A stretch of DNA of 64,000 bases from Pseudomonadota bacterium. Lineage in GTDB: Bacteria > Desulfobacterota > Binatia > UBA9968. The stretch spans positions 1 through 64,000 of the forward strand of contig JAJPJQ010000018.1 of assembly GCA_021324155.1 (NCBI GenBank), in the 5' to 3' direction. Below the pieces are notes generated by a model. The model saw nothing but the letters and a program-made list of their open reading frames with translations. It had not been told where the DNA came from and searched no databases. Of the stretch, positions 1-9,919 are shown piece by piece. Both the position numbers and the translations under genes were made by a program. Numbering within the stretch: position 1 is the first letter of the stretch; each line of letters begins with the position of its first letter.

Positions 1-435
1 GAATTCGCCATGCGTGGGAACGTCGTCGACATGGCGGTCGGCGTGGTCGTCGGCGCTGCGTTCGCAACCATCGCCAAGAGTCTCGTCGATGATGTCCTGA
101 TGCCGCCGATCGGTCTCCTGCTGGGCGGCGTCGATTTCACGAATCTTTTTCTCGTCATCAAGCCCGGCGCGAATCCGGGGCCTTATCTCAAGCTCGCCGA
201 CGCCAAGGCGGCCGGCGCCGTCACCATTAATTACGGCATTTTCATCAATTCCATCGTGAGCTTCCTCATCGTCGCGTTCGCCGTATTCCTCGTGATCCGC
301 GGCATCAACCGGCTCCATCGTCCGGAGGCAGCGCCCGCCGCGGCGCCCACGACGAAAGAGTGCGTGTACTGCGCCTCGATGATACCTATCAAGGCCATTC
401 GGTGCCCGCACTGTACGTCCGAGCTCGCGCGCTAG
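1..435 (+). CDS. mscL: Large-conductance mechanosensitive channel MscL, 5' end outside window, with C-terminal zinc-ribbon tail
   Basis: Frame open from base 1 reads [21 protein letters not shown] (MscL signature); C-terminus has CVYC...CPHC zinc-ribbon pattern. Confidence 0.87.
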   Translation, partial: EFAMRGNVVDMAVGVVVGAAFATIAKSLVDDVLMPPIGLLLGGVDFTNLFLVIKPGANPGPYLKLADAKAAGAVTINYGIFINSIVSFLIVAFAVFLVIRGINRLHRPEAAPAAAPTTKECVYCASMIPIKAIRCPHCTSELAR

Positions 436-498
436 CGGCAAACACCTGTATTGACAATCCGGCTTCTCCCGCTAGCTTGTTCGCAGGAGGGGCTCCTC

Positions 499-792
499 AT
501 GATCACGCGCATGATCTGCGTCACCGTTCCTAAGGATAAGGTCGCCGAGGCGGAGCGCATTTGGAAACAGGAGTGCGCGCCGCTCATGATCAAATCGCCG
601 GGGTGCAAGAGCGAGCAATTCCTGCGCAACCGGGAGAATCCCGGCGAGATGATCTCTCTTAGCACGTGGGAGAATCAAGCGGCGATCGACAAATACCGCG
701 AGAGCGAGGCGCACAAGAAAATCCAACAGCACACGCGCTCGCTCATGGGCGTCGCCAAAGTCGACGTGAAAAGCTACGAGGTCGCAGGGTAG
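499..792 (+). CDS. Antibiotic biosynthesis monooxygenase (ABM) domain-like small protein
   Basis: ORF MITRMICVTVPKDKVAEAERIWK...FLRNRENPGEMISLSTWENQAAIDKY; ABM/dimeric alpha-beta barrel pattern; AGGAGG upstream of ATG. Confidence 0.6.
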   Translation: MITRMICVTVPKDKVAEAERIWKQECAPLMIKSPGCKSEQFLRNRENPGEMISLSTWENQAAIDKYRESEAHKKIQQHTRSLMGVAKVDVKSYEVAG

Positions 793-793
793 G

Positions 794-1948
794 TTAGCCG
801 CGGCACACGATCCACTCGCGCGGAAACTTATTCAGGCTTTCGCAGCGGTCTTTTCTCACGACCAGAGTCTCGCCGAACTGAAGCCCCATCTTTTCGTCTT
901 TCGTGATCACGTTGGGCTGGATCACGATCACCATATTCTCGCGAAAGACCATGTCGCCTTCCTCGTGTCGCGCCGTGCTCTTGGTCTGGAATATCGGCGG
1001 ATATTGATTCGCGCCGTGGATCAGGTCGTCGTAAATCGTGTAGCCGCGGCGATGCACGACCTCGGCGGCTTCCTCGGCCTCGCGGACGGTCGTCCCGTCC
1101 TTGATCGCCGATGCGAGCACCTGGAAAACTTCGACGGCCGCGTCGTGGAGCCTTTTCCATTCCGGCGTCGGTCCCTCGCCGATGGAATAGGTGCGGTGGA
1201 TCTGCCCGCTGTAGCCCCAGTACGCGCCGCTGATCTCGGTGATGATGCAGTCGCCGCGCTCGAGCTTTCGGTTGGAATGATACTGCGACGGCACCGGAAA
1301 ATGCGGATCGCGCATGGGCATGCTGGTCATGAAATGAATGCCCGCGTAGCCGCCGGCTTTTAAATACACCGGCTCGATCAGCGCCGGCATCTCGTCCTCG
1401 CGCATCCCGATCTTAATGCCCTCGCCAAGAGAGCGCATCGAATCGTCGGTGAGCTTCGATGCGATGCGGATGCGCTCGATCTCCTCGGCGCTTTTAATCG
1501 TGCGCAGCATCCTGAATTTCCCGCCTAGCTCGACGAACTTCGCTCCGGAAACCCGGTCGCGCATCTTCTGATATTGCGTATGAGGAATCGAGCCCACGAG
1601 GCCGATCTTCTTGTCGGCGAGTCCGCGTTCTTGCAGCAATGCGACGATGCCGTTGCCGGTGTTGGCGCCCGCCCAGCGAACGTCCTTCACCACCGATAGG
1701 ACGCGCGCCATCGGCACGTGATTGTAAAGCTGCATCAGCAGAACGGGATCTTTGCCTGATTGAAACAGAACGTAGGCCTCGCGCCCGCCCGGCCAGTCGG
1801 TGAGCCAGTAAACCTCGGACGCGTAGCGCCCGGCGCCGTAGACGAGCAAAGCATCGAGCCCGTTCTCGGACATAAGATTGGCGACGCTTTTATGGCGTGC
1901 AGCCAGCTCGGCCTCGGAAAAAGTTACGAATTGTGAACGATCGCGCAT
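794..1948 (-). CDS. M24 family metallopeptidase (Xaa-Pro aminopeptidase-like)
   Basis: 384 aa; creatinase/M24-like architecture (MLRTIKSAEEIERIRIASKLTDDSM..., ERGDCIITEISGAYWGYSGQIHRTYSIGEGP). Confidence 0.8.
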   Translation of the reverse strand: MRDRSQFVTFSEAELAARHKSVANLMSENGLDALLVYGAGRYASEVYWLTDWPGGREAYVLFQSGKDPVLLMQLYNHVPMARVLSVVKDVRWAGANTGNGIVALLQERGLADKKIGLVGSIPHTQYQKMRDRVSGAKFVELGGKFRMLRTIKSAEEIERIRIASKLTDDSMRSLGEGIKIGMREDEMPALIEPVYLKAGGYAGIHFMTSMPMRDPHFPVPSQYHSNRKLERGDCIITEISGAYWGYSGQIHRTYSIGEGPTPEWKRLHDAAVEVFQVLASAIKDGTTVREAEEAAEVVHRRGYTIYDDLIHGANQYPPIFQTKSTARHEEGDMVFRENMVIVIQPNVITKDEKMGLQFGETLVVRKDRCESLNKFPREWIVCRG

Positions 1949-2065
1949 GATGAATCGACGGACGGAGCCGCGCGCGGTTTCTCGAAAAGGCGCAGCGGCG
2001 CCGCTCCTCGCTTTCTCGAAAGATTTTTTCGAGACTATCCGAGATTTCGGGGTTATGTCAACGCG

Positions 2066-2959
2066 CTAATAGCGCCGCCCGCCGCCGTTGCGCTGCCCGA
2101 GCAACATTTTGGCGGGCCGAAGCGCGAACCGCAGTCCGTGGTAGGTCGCGAGCTTCATCGAATCGCGCAGCGGCGAGCTGTGCACGGGCGCCGGGCAGAA
2201 GCCGCGGGCGCGGAGCTTAGAGTTGAAGCGATAGAGCGCCGCTTCGCGCTCAGACGCGGCTGTCCGGAACGTGATGCTGAAAGAAATCGAAACGCTTTCG
2301 CCGTTCCTGACCCAATGTGGCGCCGCGATGGGAATATGCAAGCCGACTCCGGGAGAGAGGAGGAACGCCTCGGCGCTTCTCTGGTTTGATTCATTAAACT
2401 TGAGATTGCGATGGCTGAACGTGAAGCGGTCCTCGATCTCCTGTTCCGTCAGCAGCGCCCGCGGAAAGACGTACACGGTTTTGGCGCCGCTGATTTGTAA
2501 TAGGAAATTATATTCCGGATCGAAATGATACGGCGTCACCGAATGCGGTGACGATACGAAGACAAACGCCTCGCGCCGAAGCATCTTGATGCCTCCGGCG
2601 ATAGCCGCCTCGAGCTGGTCCAGACAGCCGTCGAGAACGCGCCCGTACTCGGGAACGCGCTCGACGAATTTCATGACCATCCATGAGCCGCATTCTTCGA
2701 TGCGGCGGATCGTCTCCTCGACCGACAGCCCTGTTTTCGGCGTCGCCGCCGGATCCATGTCAACCGGTAAATCGCCGGCGTTGTACTCGACGTCGGCCTC
2801 GGGAAGCTTGCGTGAAAGCTCGATCAGCGCCGGCAATGAGAAAAGCGGATCGTCGATCAGGCGGTGGCGGATCGTGAACGCCCGGCGATTGATGTCGCGG
2901 CGCATCTCGGTACCATCGAAATCGAGCCCCACCGCCGTCCCGATGAATGAACCGCTCAC
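2066..2959 (-). CDS. Cupin-like/JmjC-type domain protein
   Basis: SPHSVTPYHFDPEYNFLLQISGAKTVYVFPR ... GVGLHIPIAAPHWVRNGESVSISFSITFRT. Confidence 0.6.
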   Translation of the reverse strand: MSGSFIGTAVGLDFDGTEMRRDINRRAFTIRHRLIDDPLFSLPALIELSRKLPEADVEYNAGDLPVDMDPAATPKTGLSVEETIRRIEECGSWMVMKFVERVPEYGRVLDGCLDQLEAAIAGGIKMLRREAFVFVSSPHSVTPYHFDPEYNFLLQISGAKTVYVFPRALLTEQEIEDRFTFSHRNLKFNESNQRSAEAFLLSPGVGLHIPIAAPHWVRNGESVSISFSITFRTAASEREAALYRFNSKLRARGFCPAPVHSSPLRDSMKLATYHGLRFALRPAKMLLGQRNGGGRRY

Positions 2960-2963
2960 GCGC

Positions 2964-4112
2964 TCATCTCCCTAAAAATCTTTCCTTGACGTTACGTCGA
3001 ATCCACTGTCGGATCGGTAGTACCGAAAGGACGAGATCCCCGGACCAAGGGCCGGTCGCGACCGTCAGCGTCTGAATGTTTCTTCGGTCGCGCCAGAGAT
3101 GGTTCATCATGAAGTGATCTTCGACCGCCGTGCAGGAGTCCATCCATTGGATGGGCGACTTCCGATGAAAATGCCGAATGTTCTCGATCTCGAGCTGCAC
3201 GCCTGGCGAGAAGCGGCCGAGAGTCTCGTCGTATGCGATCTTGAACGCGAACGATCCCGGAGCCGCGAGAAGATTACATTTCATTGCGATAGGCCGGCCG
3301 TCGAGGAAAAGACCCAGCATCATCAGGCGTCCGTGCCCGAACGCTTCGAGTAGTGTTGTCGTGAAGAACTCACGCGAGGCCGCATCGAGCTTCATCGCGC
3401 TGCCGGCGCGTCCCTTCCAGCTGGCGGCTTCGAGCTTGAGAAAGTTGTCGATCCAAATCGGGAGATCGTGGCTTCGCTCCAGCTCGAGGCATTCGAGGCG
3501 GCCGCAGTCGGCGAGGCGCCGCCGAAGACGGTTCAACTCTTTCCGTCGCTTCTTCGTAAGCGACTCGCTCAGGTAGGTTTCGCCGTCGGCGCGGCGCGTC
3601 AGCACCGGCCGCGTATAGGAGTCCATCGCGCAGGCTCTTTGCCTTCTTCGGCGCAGCTCTCCAATCAATAGATTGTGGAAAGCGCCGTCGCCCTCGATGT
3701 CATGGAATTCCATTAGAGCCGCATCAAAGGGGTTGACGGCCAGCCAATCGAGAAATGCTTTGACGGTTCTCTCCGCGCCGTGATGCCGGACGAGCGGCGT
3801 CGACAGAAAACAATAATCGTGCTGCCAGAGCTTCAGCGTGCGGACGGGCACTTCGCGGTAATGCGTTTGAAACTGGAGGGGAAAAATTCCGGCGAGCCGT
3901 TCGCGCGACGATCCATTGATTCCCTCGGTGGTTAAGAAGAGCACGAGAACGATGTCGTCGCGGTCGCCCCAAAGTCGCAGGGCCGGCAGGAGCATCCAAG
4001 GCTCATAGAAGACGTTCTTTTCGAGGGCGTCGGCCGCGAGATCTTCCCACGCCGGAAGATAAGGCTCTAATTCCTCTGGCCGCTGAACGAGGACAACGCG
4101 GGAACCTTCCAC
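2964..4112 (-). CDS. GNAT/BioF2-like (FemAB-type) acyltransferase domain protein
   Basis: SLTKKRRKELNRLRRRLADCGRLE...FLKLEAASWKGRAGSAM...FKIAYDETLGRFSPGVQLEIENI pattern. Confidence 0.7.
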   Translation of the reverse strand: MEGSRVVLVQRPEELEPYLPAWEDLAADALEKNVFYEPWMLLPALRLWGDRDDIVLVLFLTTEGINGSSRERLAGIFPLQFQTHYREVPVRTLKLWQHDYCFLSTPLVRHHGAERTVKAFLDWLAVNPFDAALMEFHDIEGDGAFHNLLIGELRRRRQRACAMDSYTRPVLTRRADGETYLSESLTKKRRKELNRLRRRLADCGRLECLELERSHDLPIWIDNFLKLEAASWKGRAGSAMKLDAASREFFTTTLLEAFGHGRLMMLGLFLDGRPIAMKCNLLAAPGSFAFKIAYDETLGRFSPGVQLEIENIRHFHRKSPIQWMDSCTAVEDHFMMNHLWRDRRNIQTLTVATGPWSGDLVLSVLPIRQWIRRNVKERFLGR

Positions 4113-4194
4113 TCTACAAATCTTATATGCGTGGGCGCCGATCCCGCAATAAGGGATTTAGCGGATGTTCGTGCGGGTCTTTACCTGAGAGGAA

Positions 4195-5193
4195 TCACAG
4201 CTTCAACAGGCGGCGTGCGTTGCCTTCCAGCATCATCATTTTTTCGGACTCGGGACAATCGAGGGCCTCGATCTTCTCGACCGTCAGCCAGTCGCCGAGC
4301 GTGTACGGATAATCGGTGCCGACCATCAGGCGATCGGCGCCCGCGACGCGGCGGAGATAGTCGAGCGTGTCGGTGCGGTAGATCATCGTATCGAAGTAAA
4401 GATTTTTCTTCATGATCTCGCTCGGCGCCGCAGAAGCCGCAGGCGCGCGGGGTCCGCGCCGCACGCGAAATCCCTGGTCGAGTCGGCCGATCTGGTAGGG
4501 GAAGAAGCCGCCTCCGTGCAGAACGCAGAGCTTTAGATCTGGAAAGCGATCGAAGACGCCGCTGTAGCTCATATACGCGAGCGATAGCGTGCTGTCGGCG
4601 GGATTGCCGCAGATGAGGCGCAGGCCATACGGTCCCATTTTCTCGGATCCGGCGACGTCCTCCGGGTGCATCACGATGAGCGCATCCAGCTCCTGAGCTT
4701 TTTTCCAGAAGGGATCGAAAAATTCGCTGTTGTAATACTGGCCGTTGACATTGGAGGCGATGTAGCCGCCGCGCAGATTGAGATTTTTGATCGCGTGCTC
4801 CAGCACCGCCGCGGCGCGCGGCGGGTCCTGCAGCGGCGCGGCGGCGAGGCCGACGAAGCGGTCGGGATATTTCGCAGTGAGGTCGCGGATGCCTTCGTTG
4901 TAGCCGCGGCACCACGACTCGCCGTCGTTACCTTCCAGCGGATAGCCGAGGCTCGAAGTATGCGGGATGAGCGCCCCGACGGCGATCTTCCCGCGCTCCA
5001 TCGCCTCGAAGCGTTCTTTTAGTCCGGCGAGTTCTTGCGGGACGTTGAAAGAAGATGCCCCGGCGAACGAAATAGCCGTTTCCCCGGGCTTGCTGTCCTT
5101 CGCGACAACCCCCGACGACTTTCCGCTGCGCGCGGCTTCGAGCAGAGACTCGGGCAGATAGTGGTGATGAATGTCGATCGCGCAAACGCGCAT
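4195..5193 (-). CDS. Amidohydrolase family protein (ACMSD-like)
   Basis: MRVCAIDIHHHYLPESLLEA ... VMHPEDVAG... LMVGTDYPYTLGDW. Confidence 0.85.
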   Translation of the reverse strand: MRVCAIDIHHHYLPESLLEAARSGKSSGVVAKDSKPGETAISFAGASSFNVPQELAGLKERFEAMERGKIAVGALIPHTSSLGYPLEGNDGESWCRGYNEGIRDLTAKYPDRFVGLAAAPLQDPPRAAAVLEHAIKNLNLRGGYIASNVNGQYYNSEFFDPFWKKAQELDALIVMHPEDVAGSEKMGPYGLRLICGNPADSTLSLAYMSYSGVFDRFPDLKLCVLHGGGFFPYQIGRLDQGFRVRRGPRAPAASAAPSEIMKKNLYFDTMIYRTDTLDYLRRVAGADRLMVGTDYPYTLGDWLTVEKIEALDCPESEKMMMLEGNARRLLKL

Positions 5194-5205
5194 GATGTGA
5201 ACTCC

Positions 5206-6705
5206 TTAAACCGCATCCTCAGGGCGATCGTATTTCGCGCGGCCACGCCGCTCTTTAATCGTCGGATACGCGACGATCGAGATCGTGATCGCGATCAATA
5301 TCAACACACTTGGGAAGGCGAGCCATTTCGCGCCGTACGCCGCCGTCGAGATCCACAGGTAGTTCTCGCCGATTTTGCCCAAGATGAGGCCGAGCACGAG
5401 CGGGGGCCGCGGCCAGCCGTTGAGCAGCATGAGATAGCCGAGCGTGCCGAAGATGAGTGTCACGACGAGATCGTAGATGCTGTTGTTCGCCGTGAACGAG
5501 CCGATGAATACGAGGACCAGCAGGAAGGGGATCAGCAGCGAGCCGCGGATGAACGTGAGCGCCGCGAGATGGTTGAGGATCAAGAAGCTGATGCCGGCCA
5601 CGATGATGTTCGAAATGATCAATATCCACACCATGGCGAACGTCACATCGAGGCGCGACTTGAGCATCTCCGGTCCGGGTTGGAGGCCGACGATTAGCAG
5701 CGCGCCGAGGAGCAGCGCCATGCTCGCGCTGCCGGGAATGCCGAAGGCGATCGTCGGGATCAAATCACCGCCGCGCGTGGAGTTGTTGGCGGCGCCGGGC
5801 CCGAGCACGCCTTCGACGGCGCCTTTGCCCGCGCGGCTCTTGTCCTTCAGGCTTCGCGCCGCGTGGCCGTACGCGATCCACTGCGCGACGTTGGCGCCGA
5901 GAACCGGCAGCACGCCGAAGTAAACGCCGATCAAACTGCATCGCACGACGAGCCAGAAGTGGCGGAAGGTGTCTTTGACGCCTTCCATGACGCCTTTCAA
6001 TTTTTCTTTAGGCGCCTGCGAAATGGCCGTCCCGCGCACCGCGAGATCGATGATCTCGGGGATGGCGAACATTCCGACGACCACCGGCGTCACGTCGAGC
6101 CCGTCCCAAAGATACAGCGAGCCGAAGGTGTAGCGGAGCGAGCCGGTTTGCGGATCGACGCCGATCGCGGCGAGCATCAGTCCGATGCCGCCGGCGAGCA
6201 GTCCCTTGATCAGCGATGCTCCGGCGAGTGTTCCGATGAACGTGATGCCCATGATCGTTATGATGAATAGCTCCGGCGAGCCGAAGAGCAGCACGAGCGG
6301 CCGCATGATGGGAATCGAGATCGCGAGCGTGAGCGCGCCGATCGTCGCGCCGATGAGCGAGCTCATGATCGCCGCGCCGAGCGCGCGTCCCGCCTCGCCC
6401 TTTTTGGACATCGGATAGCCGTCGAGAATCAGCGCGGCGGACGAGCTCTCGCCGGGAATGCCGAAGAGAATCGACGTGAGGTCGCCGGTGGTGCCCGTCA
6501 CCGCGAGCATGCCGAGGAGAAAGCAAAATGCCTCGATCGGCGTCTTGATCGTGTAGGAGAACGGCAGCATCAGGGCGAGCGTCGCGAGCCCGCCGATGCC
6601 CGGCAGAAGGCCGACCCAAAAGCCGATGCCGATGCCGAGCAGCAGGTAGCCGAACGCGGGCCAGGCGAGAACCTGCCAAAAGCCGCTAGTGAATGCCTCG
6701 ATCAT
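5206..6705 (-). CDS. tctA: Tripartite tricarboxylate transporter permease, TctA family
   Basis: GIGIGFWVGLLPGIGGLATLALMLPFSYTIKTPIEAFCFLLGM; typical TctA length and hydrophobicity. Confidence 0.9.
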   Translation of the reverse strand: MIEAFTSGFWQVLAWPAFGYLLLGIGIGFWVGLLPGIGGLATLALMLPFSYTIKTPIEAFCFLLGMLAVTGTTGDLTSILFGIPGESSSAALILDGYPMSKKGEAGRALGAAIMSSLIGATIGALTLAISIPIMRPLVLLFGSPELFIITIMGITFIGTLAGASLIKGLLAGGIGLMLAAIGVDPQTGSLRYTFGSLYLWDGLDVTPVVVGMFAIPEIIDLAVRGTAISQAPKEKLKGVMEGVKDTFRHFWLVVRCSLIGVYFGVLPVLGANVAQWIAYGHAARSLKDKSRAGKGAVEGVLGPGAANNSTRGGDLIPTIAFGIPGSASMALLLGALLIVGLQPGPEMLKSRLDVTFAMVWILIISNIIVAGISFLILNHLAALTFIRGSLLIPFLLVLVFIGSFTANNSIYDLVVTLIFGTLGYLMLLNGWPRPPLVLGLILGKIGENYLWISTAAYGAKWLAFPSVLILIAITISIVAYPTIKERRGRAKYDRPEDAV

Positions 6706-6714
6706 GGCCGGCGG

Positions 6715-7773
6715 CTATTCGCCCGTCCCGAGTAATTTCTGCATCTTCTGCACGACGTCGGGCGATGCCGCGATGACCTCCTTTGAGAGCTTCTGCAGCT
6801 TCATGCCGTCGATCGGCTCGACATCGAGCTTTCGCTTCTCGGCGTCAGCAATATACGCCGGGTCTTTCACGATTTTGTCGAACGCGTTGCGCAGCAGCTT
6901 GACGCGGTCCGCCGGAACTTTCGGCCCGAAGACGAGCGGGCGGCCAAAATCGCTCGCGGCGAGAACGACGGTGGTGAGACGACGTCCGGTGGCGTTGGTC
7001 TTATATTTGTCCATCAGCTCGTAGATGGTCGGCGCGTCCTTCAGCCGGGGATCGCGTTTCTCGCCGCTTTGAAAGAGAACGTTCGCGAAACCCGTCTTGC
7101 GCCATGTGATGAAGGGCTCGCGCGCGAACCACGCCGTGATCGTAAACGCCCGGCATTGGACCTCGCCGCGCTCGACGGCCAAGTCGACGTCGCCGCCTGA
7201 TTGATAGCCGACGACAATGTCGAATTTCGTTCCGATCACCTCGTCGAGGAGCTTCGGCAGCCAGTAGCCGGTCGATGAGGTTCCGTTCGAGCCGCACTTC
7301 GGCGGCGTCGAAGCTTTTTTGATATCTTCGATCGACTTATACGGCGCGTCGCTGCGCATATAGAGGAGATGGTACGACACGACGGGACTGCCGAGGAACT
7401 GGAACTTGCTCCAATCGAACCGTACCTCGGGCTTCTTCGACAGCTGGTCGAAATAGAGGGCAGGGTAAATCGCGCCGATCGTAAGGCCGTCGGGCTTCGC
7501 CACGTTATAGACGTTGTTCGCCGCGATCATCGATGCCGCGCCGGGCATGTTCTGGATGATCACATTGGGGCTGCCCGGGATATATTTCGGCATATACTCG
7601 GCCATCAGCCGTGGATACAGATCGTAGGCGTCGCCGGCTTTCGTGCCGACGATGATCGTGATCGTTTTGCCTTTGTAGAAGTCCTGCGCGAAAAGAGGCG
7701 CGGCGGCGCCGAGAACCGCCATCTGCAGGACTAAATATGTCGTTACAGCGCGCGCACGCGCGGAAAATCTCAT
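6715..7773 (-). CDS. TctC-like substrate-binding protein with signal peptide
   Basis: N-terminal signal peptide then FYKGKTITIIVGTKAGDAYDLYPRLMAEYMPKYIPGSPNVIIQNMPGAAS. Confidence 0.8.
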   Translation of the reverse strand: MRFSARARAVTTYLVLQMAVLGAAAPLFAQDFYKGKTITIIVGTKAGDAYDLYPRLMAEYMPKYIPGSPNVIIQNMPGAASMIAANNVYNVAKPDGLTIGAIYPALYFDQLSKKPEVRFDWSKFQFLGSPVVSYHLLYMRSDAPYKSIEDIKKASTPPKCGSNGTSSTGYWLPKLLDEVIGTKFDIVVGYQSGGDVDLAVERGEVQCRAFTITAWFAREPFITWRKTGFANVLFQSGEKRDPRLKDAPTIYELMDKYKTNATGRRLTTVVLAASDFGRPLVFGPKVPADRVKLLRNAFDKIVKDPAYIADAEKRKLDVEPIDGMKLQKLSKEVIAASPDVVQKMQKLLGTGE

Positions 7774-7842
7774 AATTCCTCCGTTATGTTGCTGCGTACG
7801 GTTTTGCTTATCCTTTTCGGCCGCGAACTGTCAACACCGCGG

Positions 7843-8835
7843 TCACGATGCGAAAATTTTCCTCATTGTCGCTATGACGGGCGGCGGCTGCGCGACGACG
7901 TCGGCCGCGAGCTTTTGCAGCTCATCTCCCGATGCGGGCGCGAGCTCGAGGTCTTTCTCCTGCGCCTCGGCGGTGGTCGCCGGATCGCGCGCCGCCTTCA
8001 TAAAAGCATTGCGTAAAATCACGACGCGCTCCGCCGGCACGTCGGGCGGCGCGATCCACGGCCTTCCGAAAGAAGCCGCGCTCAGGATCGCGTGCGCCAG
8101 CCGGCGCCCGGCGTCGGGGATCCGGTATTCGTCCATCACTTCGCCGAGCGTCGGCGCGTCCGGCAGTTTGGCGTCGCGCGCGGCGCCGGTTTGCAACAGG
8201 ATGCGCACGAAGCCGGTTCTCCGCCACGTGTGATACGGCTCGTGCGAGAAAAAGCCCGAGATCGTCAGCACGCGGCAGTCGATCTCGCCGCGCTCGATGC
8301 CCTCGTCGACGGCCGGTCCTTCTTTGTAGTCCGCCTTCATTTCGAAGCGCGCGCCGAAGAGCTCTTCGAGCAGCTTCGGCAGATAATAGGCCGTCGAATT
8401 CTTTCCCGACGCGCCGCAGCGTGCCGGCGTCTTTGCATCGATAATCGTCCGCAGGCTGTCGTAGGGTGTCGCGGCGCGCGCGTGGAGCAAATGGCTCGAG
8501 CGCTCGGGTGTGCCGATCCAGGAAAATTTCGACCAGTCGAAGGCGGTCTCTTTACCGAGCAACTGTCCAAAGTAAAGCTCTGGCGATACGGCGCCGAGCG
8601 TCAGACCGTCCGCCGCCGCCGAATAGATCTCGCCGGCGACGCCCTTGGCGCCTTGAGCCGGCGCGTTCTCGACGACCACCTCGGGCTCGCCGGGAATCCA
8701 GCGGCCGATGCGGTCGGCGATGAGGCGCGCGTAGAGGTCGTAGGCGACTCCGGCGCGCGTGCCGACGAGGACGCGGATGCGCTTCCCGCGGTAAAAATCC
8801 CCTGGAGCCTCCATCGTCGCCGCGTCGGACATCAT
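7843..8835 (-). CDS. TctC-like substrate-binding protein, no evident signal peptide
   Basis: FYRGKRIRVLVGTRAGVAYDLYARLIADRIGRWIPGEPEVVVENAPAQ; N-terminus MMSDAATMEAPGD is not signal-peptide-like. Confidence 0.75.
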   Translation of the reverse strand: MMSDAATMEAPGDFYRGKRIRVLVGTRAGVAYDLYARLIADRIGRWIPGEPEVVVENAPAQGAKGVAGEIYSAAADGLTLGAVSPELYFGQLLGKETAFDWSKFSWIGTPERSSHLLHARAATPYDSLRTIIDAKTPARCGASGKNSTAYYLPKLLEELFGARFEMKADYKEGPAVDEGIERGEIDCRVLTISGFFSHEPYHTWRRTGFVRILLQTGAARDAKLPDAPTLGEVMDEYRIPDAGRRLAHAILSAASFGRPWIAPPDVPAERVVILRNAFMKAARDPATTAEAQEKDLELAPASGDELQKLAADVVAQPPPVIATMRKIFAS

Positions 8836-8838
8836 CTA

Positions 8839-9900
8839 CTATTGTTGGACGAAAAGCTTCTTAATCTGTTCAATGACCTCCGGCGGCTGATTCATGGCGT
8901 CTTTCGCCATCGCCTGCAGCTCCGCGCCCTTGCCCGCCTGAACATCCATCCGGAGTTTTTTCGCCTCGGCGAGAAGCTCCGGGTCCTTCGACGTTTTGTC
9001 GTACGCGTCGCGCAGGATTTGTACCCGTTCTTGCGGAGTTCCGGGTCCGACGAGCATCGGGCGCGCCCATTCGCCGCCCGAGAGCATCGCCTCCGCCAGA
9101 CGGCGTTTGGTCGTCGGCGTTTTATACTCGTCCATCAACTCGAAGATCGTCGGCCCGTTGACGCGCGGGTCGCGCTTGCGGCCGGTCTGGGCGAGAAAGC
9201 GCACGAAGTTCGTCTTGACCCAGCTGAGGAAAGGCTCGCGGCCGAAGAAGGTCTGAATTGTCAGTCCCTGGCATTGCACCTCGCCGCGCTCGACGGCGAT
9301 GGCGATCTCGCTGCTGCCGGGATAACCGACGACGGTATTAATCTTTGCGCCGGTAGTTTCCTCGAGGATGCGCGAGACGACGTAATCTGAGCCGCCGACG
9401 CCGGTAGTACCGCATTTCGGTGGCTCTTTCGCCTGGACTACGTCTTTCATAGTTTTATGAGGTGCGTCGGAGCGAATGAAGAGCATCATGTCGTCCTTGT
9501 CGAGCGAGCCGATCCAGTACATCTTCAAGAGATCGAATTTGACCTCTTTATCGCCGGATAACTGGCTCAAATAGACGTTGTTGTGCGGCATGAGGAGCGT
9601 CAAGCCATCCGGCTTCGCCACGCTAAAGACATAGTTTGCGGCGACGACGGAGCCGGCGCCGGGCATGTTTTGGACGATGATGTCGGGATTGCCGGGAATG
9701 TATTTCCCCATGTACCGCGCGAGCAGCCGGGCAGCGCGGTCGTAGCCGCCGCCCGTGCTGAGACCGACGACGATCCGAATCGTCCTGCCTTTATAGAAAC
9801 TGTCCTGCGCCGCCGTAGCATTCGGCCAAGAAAGCAGCGCGAAAGACAGAGCGCTGCAAACAAGCGGCAATAAGCGCTTGCAAAGCGGAATAGCGTTCAT
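8839..9900 (-). CDS. TctC-like substrate-binding protein with signal peptide
   Basis: Internal start MNAIPLCKRLLPLVCSALSFALLSWPNATAAQDSFYKGRTIRIVVGLSTGGGYDRAARLL avoids overlap with tctB. Confidence 0.8.
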   Translation of the reverse strand: MNAIPLCKRLLPLVCSALSFALLSWPNATAAQDSFYKGRTIRIVVGLSTGGGYDRAARLLARYMGKYIPGNPDIIVQNMPGAGSVVAANYVFSVAKPDGLTLLMPHNNVYLSQLSGDKEVKFDLLKMYWIGSLDKDDMMLFIRSDAPHKTMKDVVQAKEPPKCGTTGVGGSDYVVSRILEETTGAKINTVVGYPGSSEIAIAVERGEVQCQGLTIQTFFGREPFLSWVKTNFVRFLAQTGRKRDPRVNGPTIFELMDEYKTPTTKRRLAEAMLSGGEWARPMLVGPGTPQERVQILRDAYDKTSKDPELLAEAKKLRMDVQAGKGAELQAMAKDAMNQPPEVIEQIKKLFVQQ

Positions 9901-9919
9901 AAACACTCCTGAGCGAAAA

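Noticed and set aside
1-6. Window begins with GAATTC (EcoRI site), possible clone boundary
   Set aside because: GAATTC here encodes the conserved Glu-Phe of MscL (EFAMRGN), so coincidence is sufficient
8092-9390. 432 aa + strand ORF
   Set aside because: Antisense to two clear TctC-like genes; composition typical of GC-rich antisense frames
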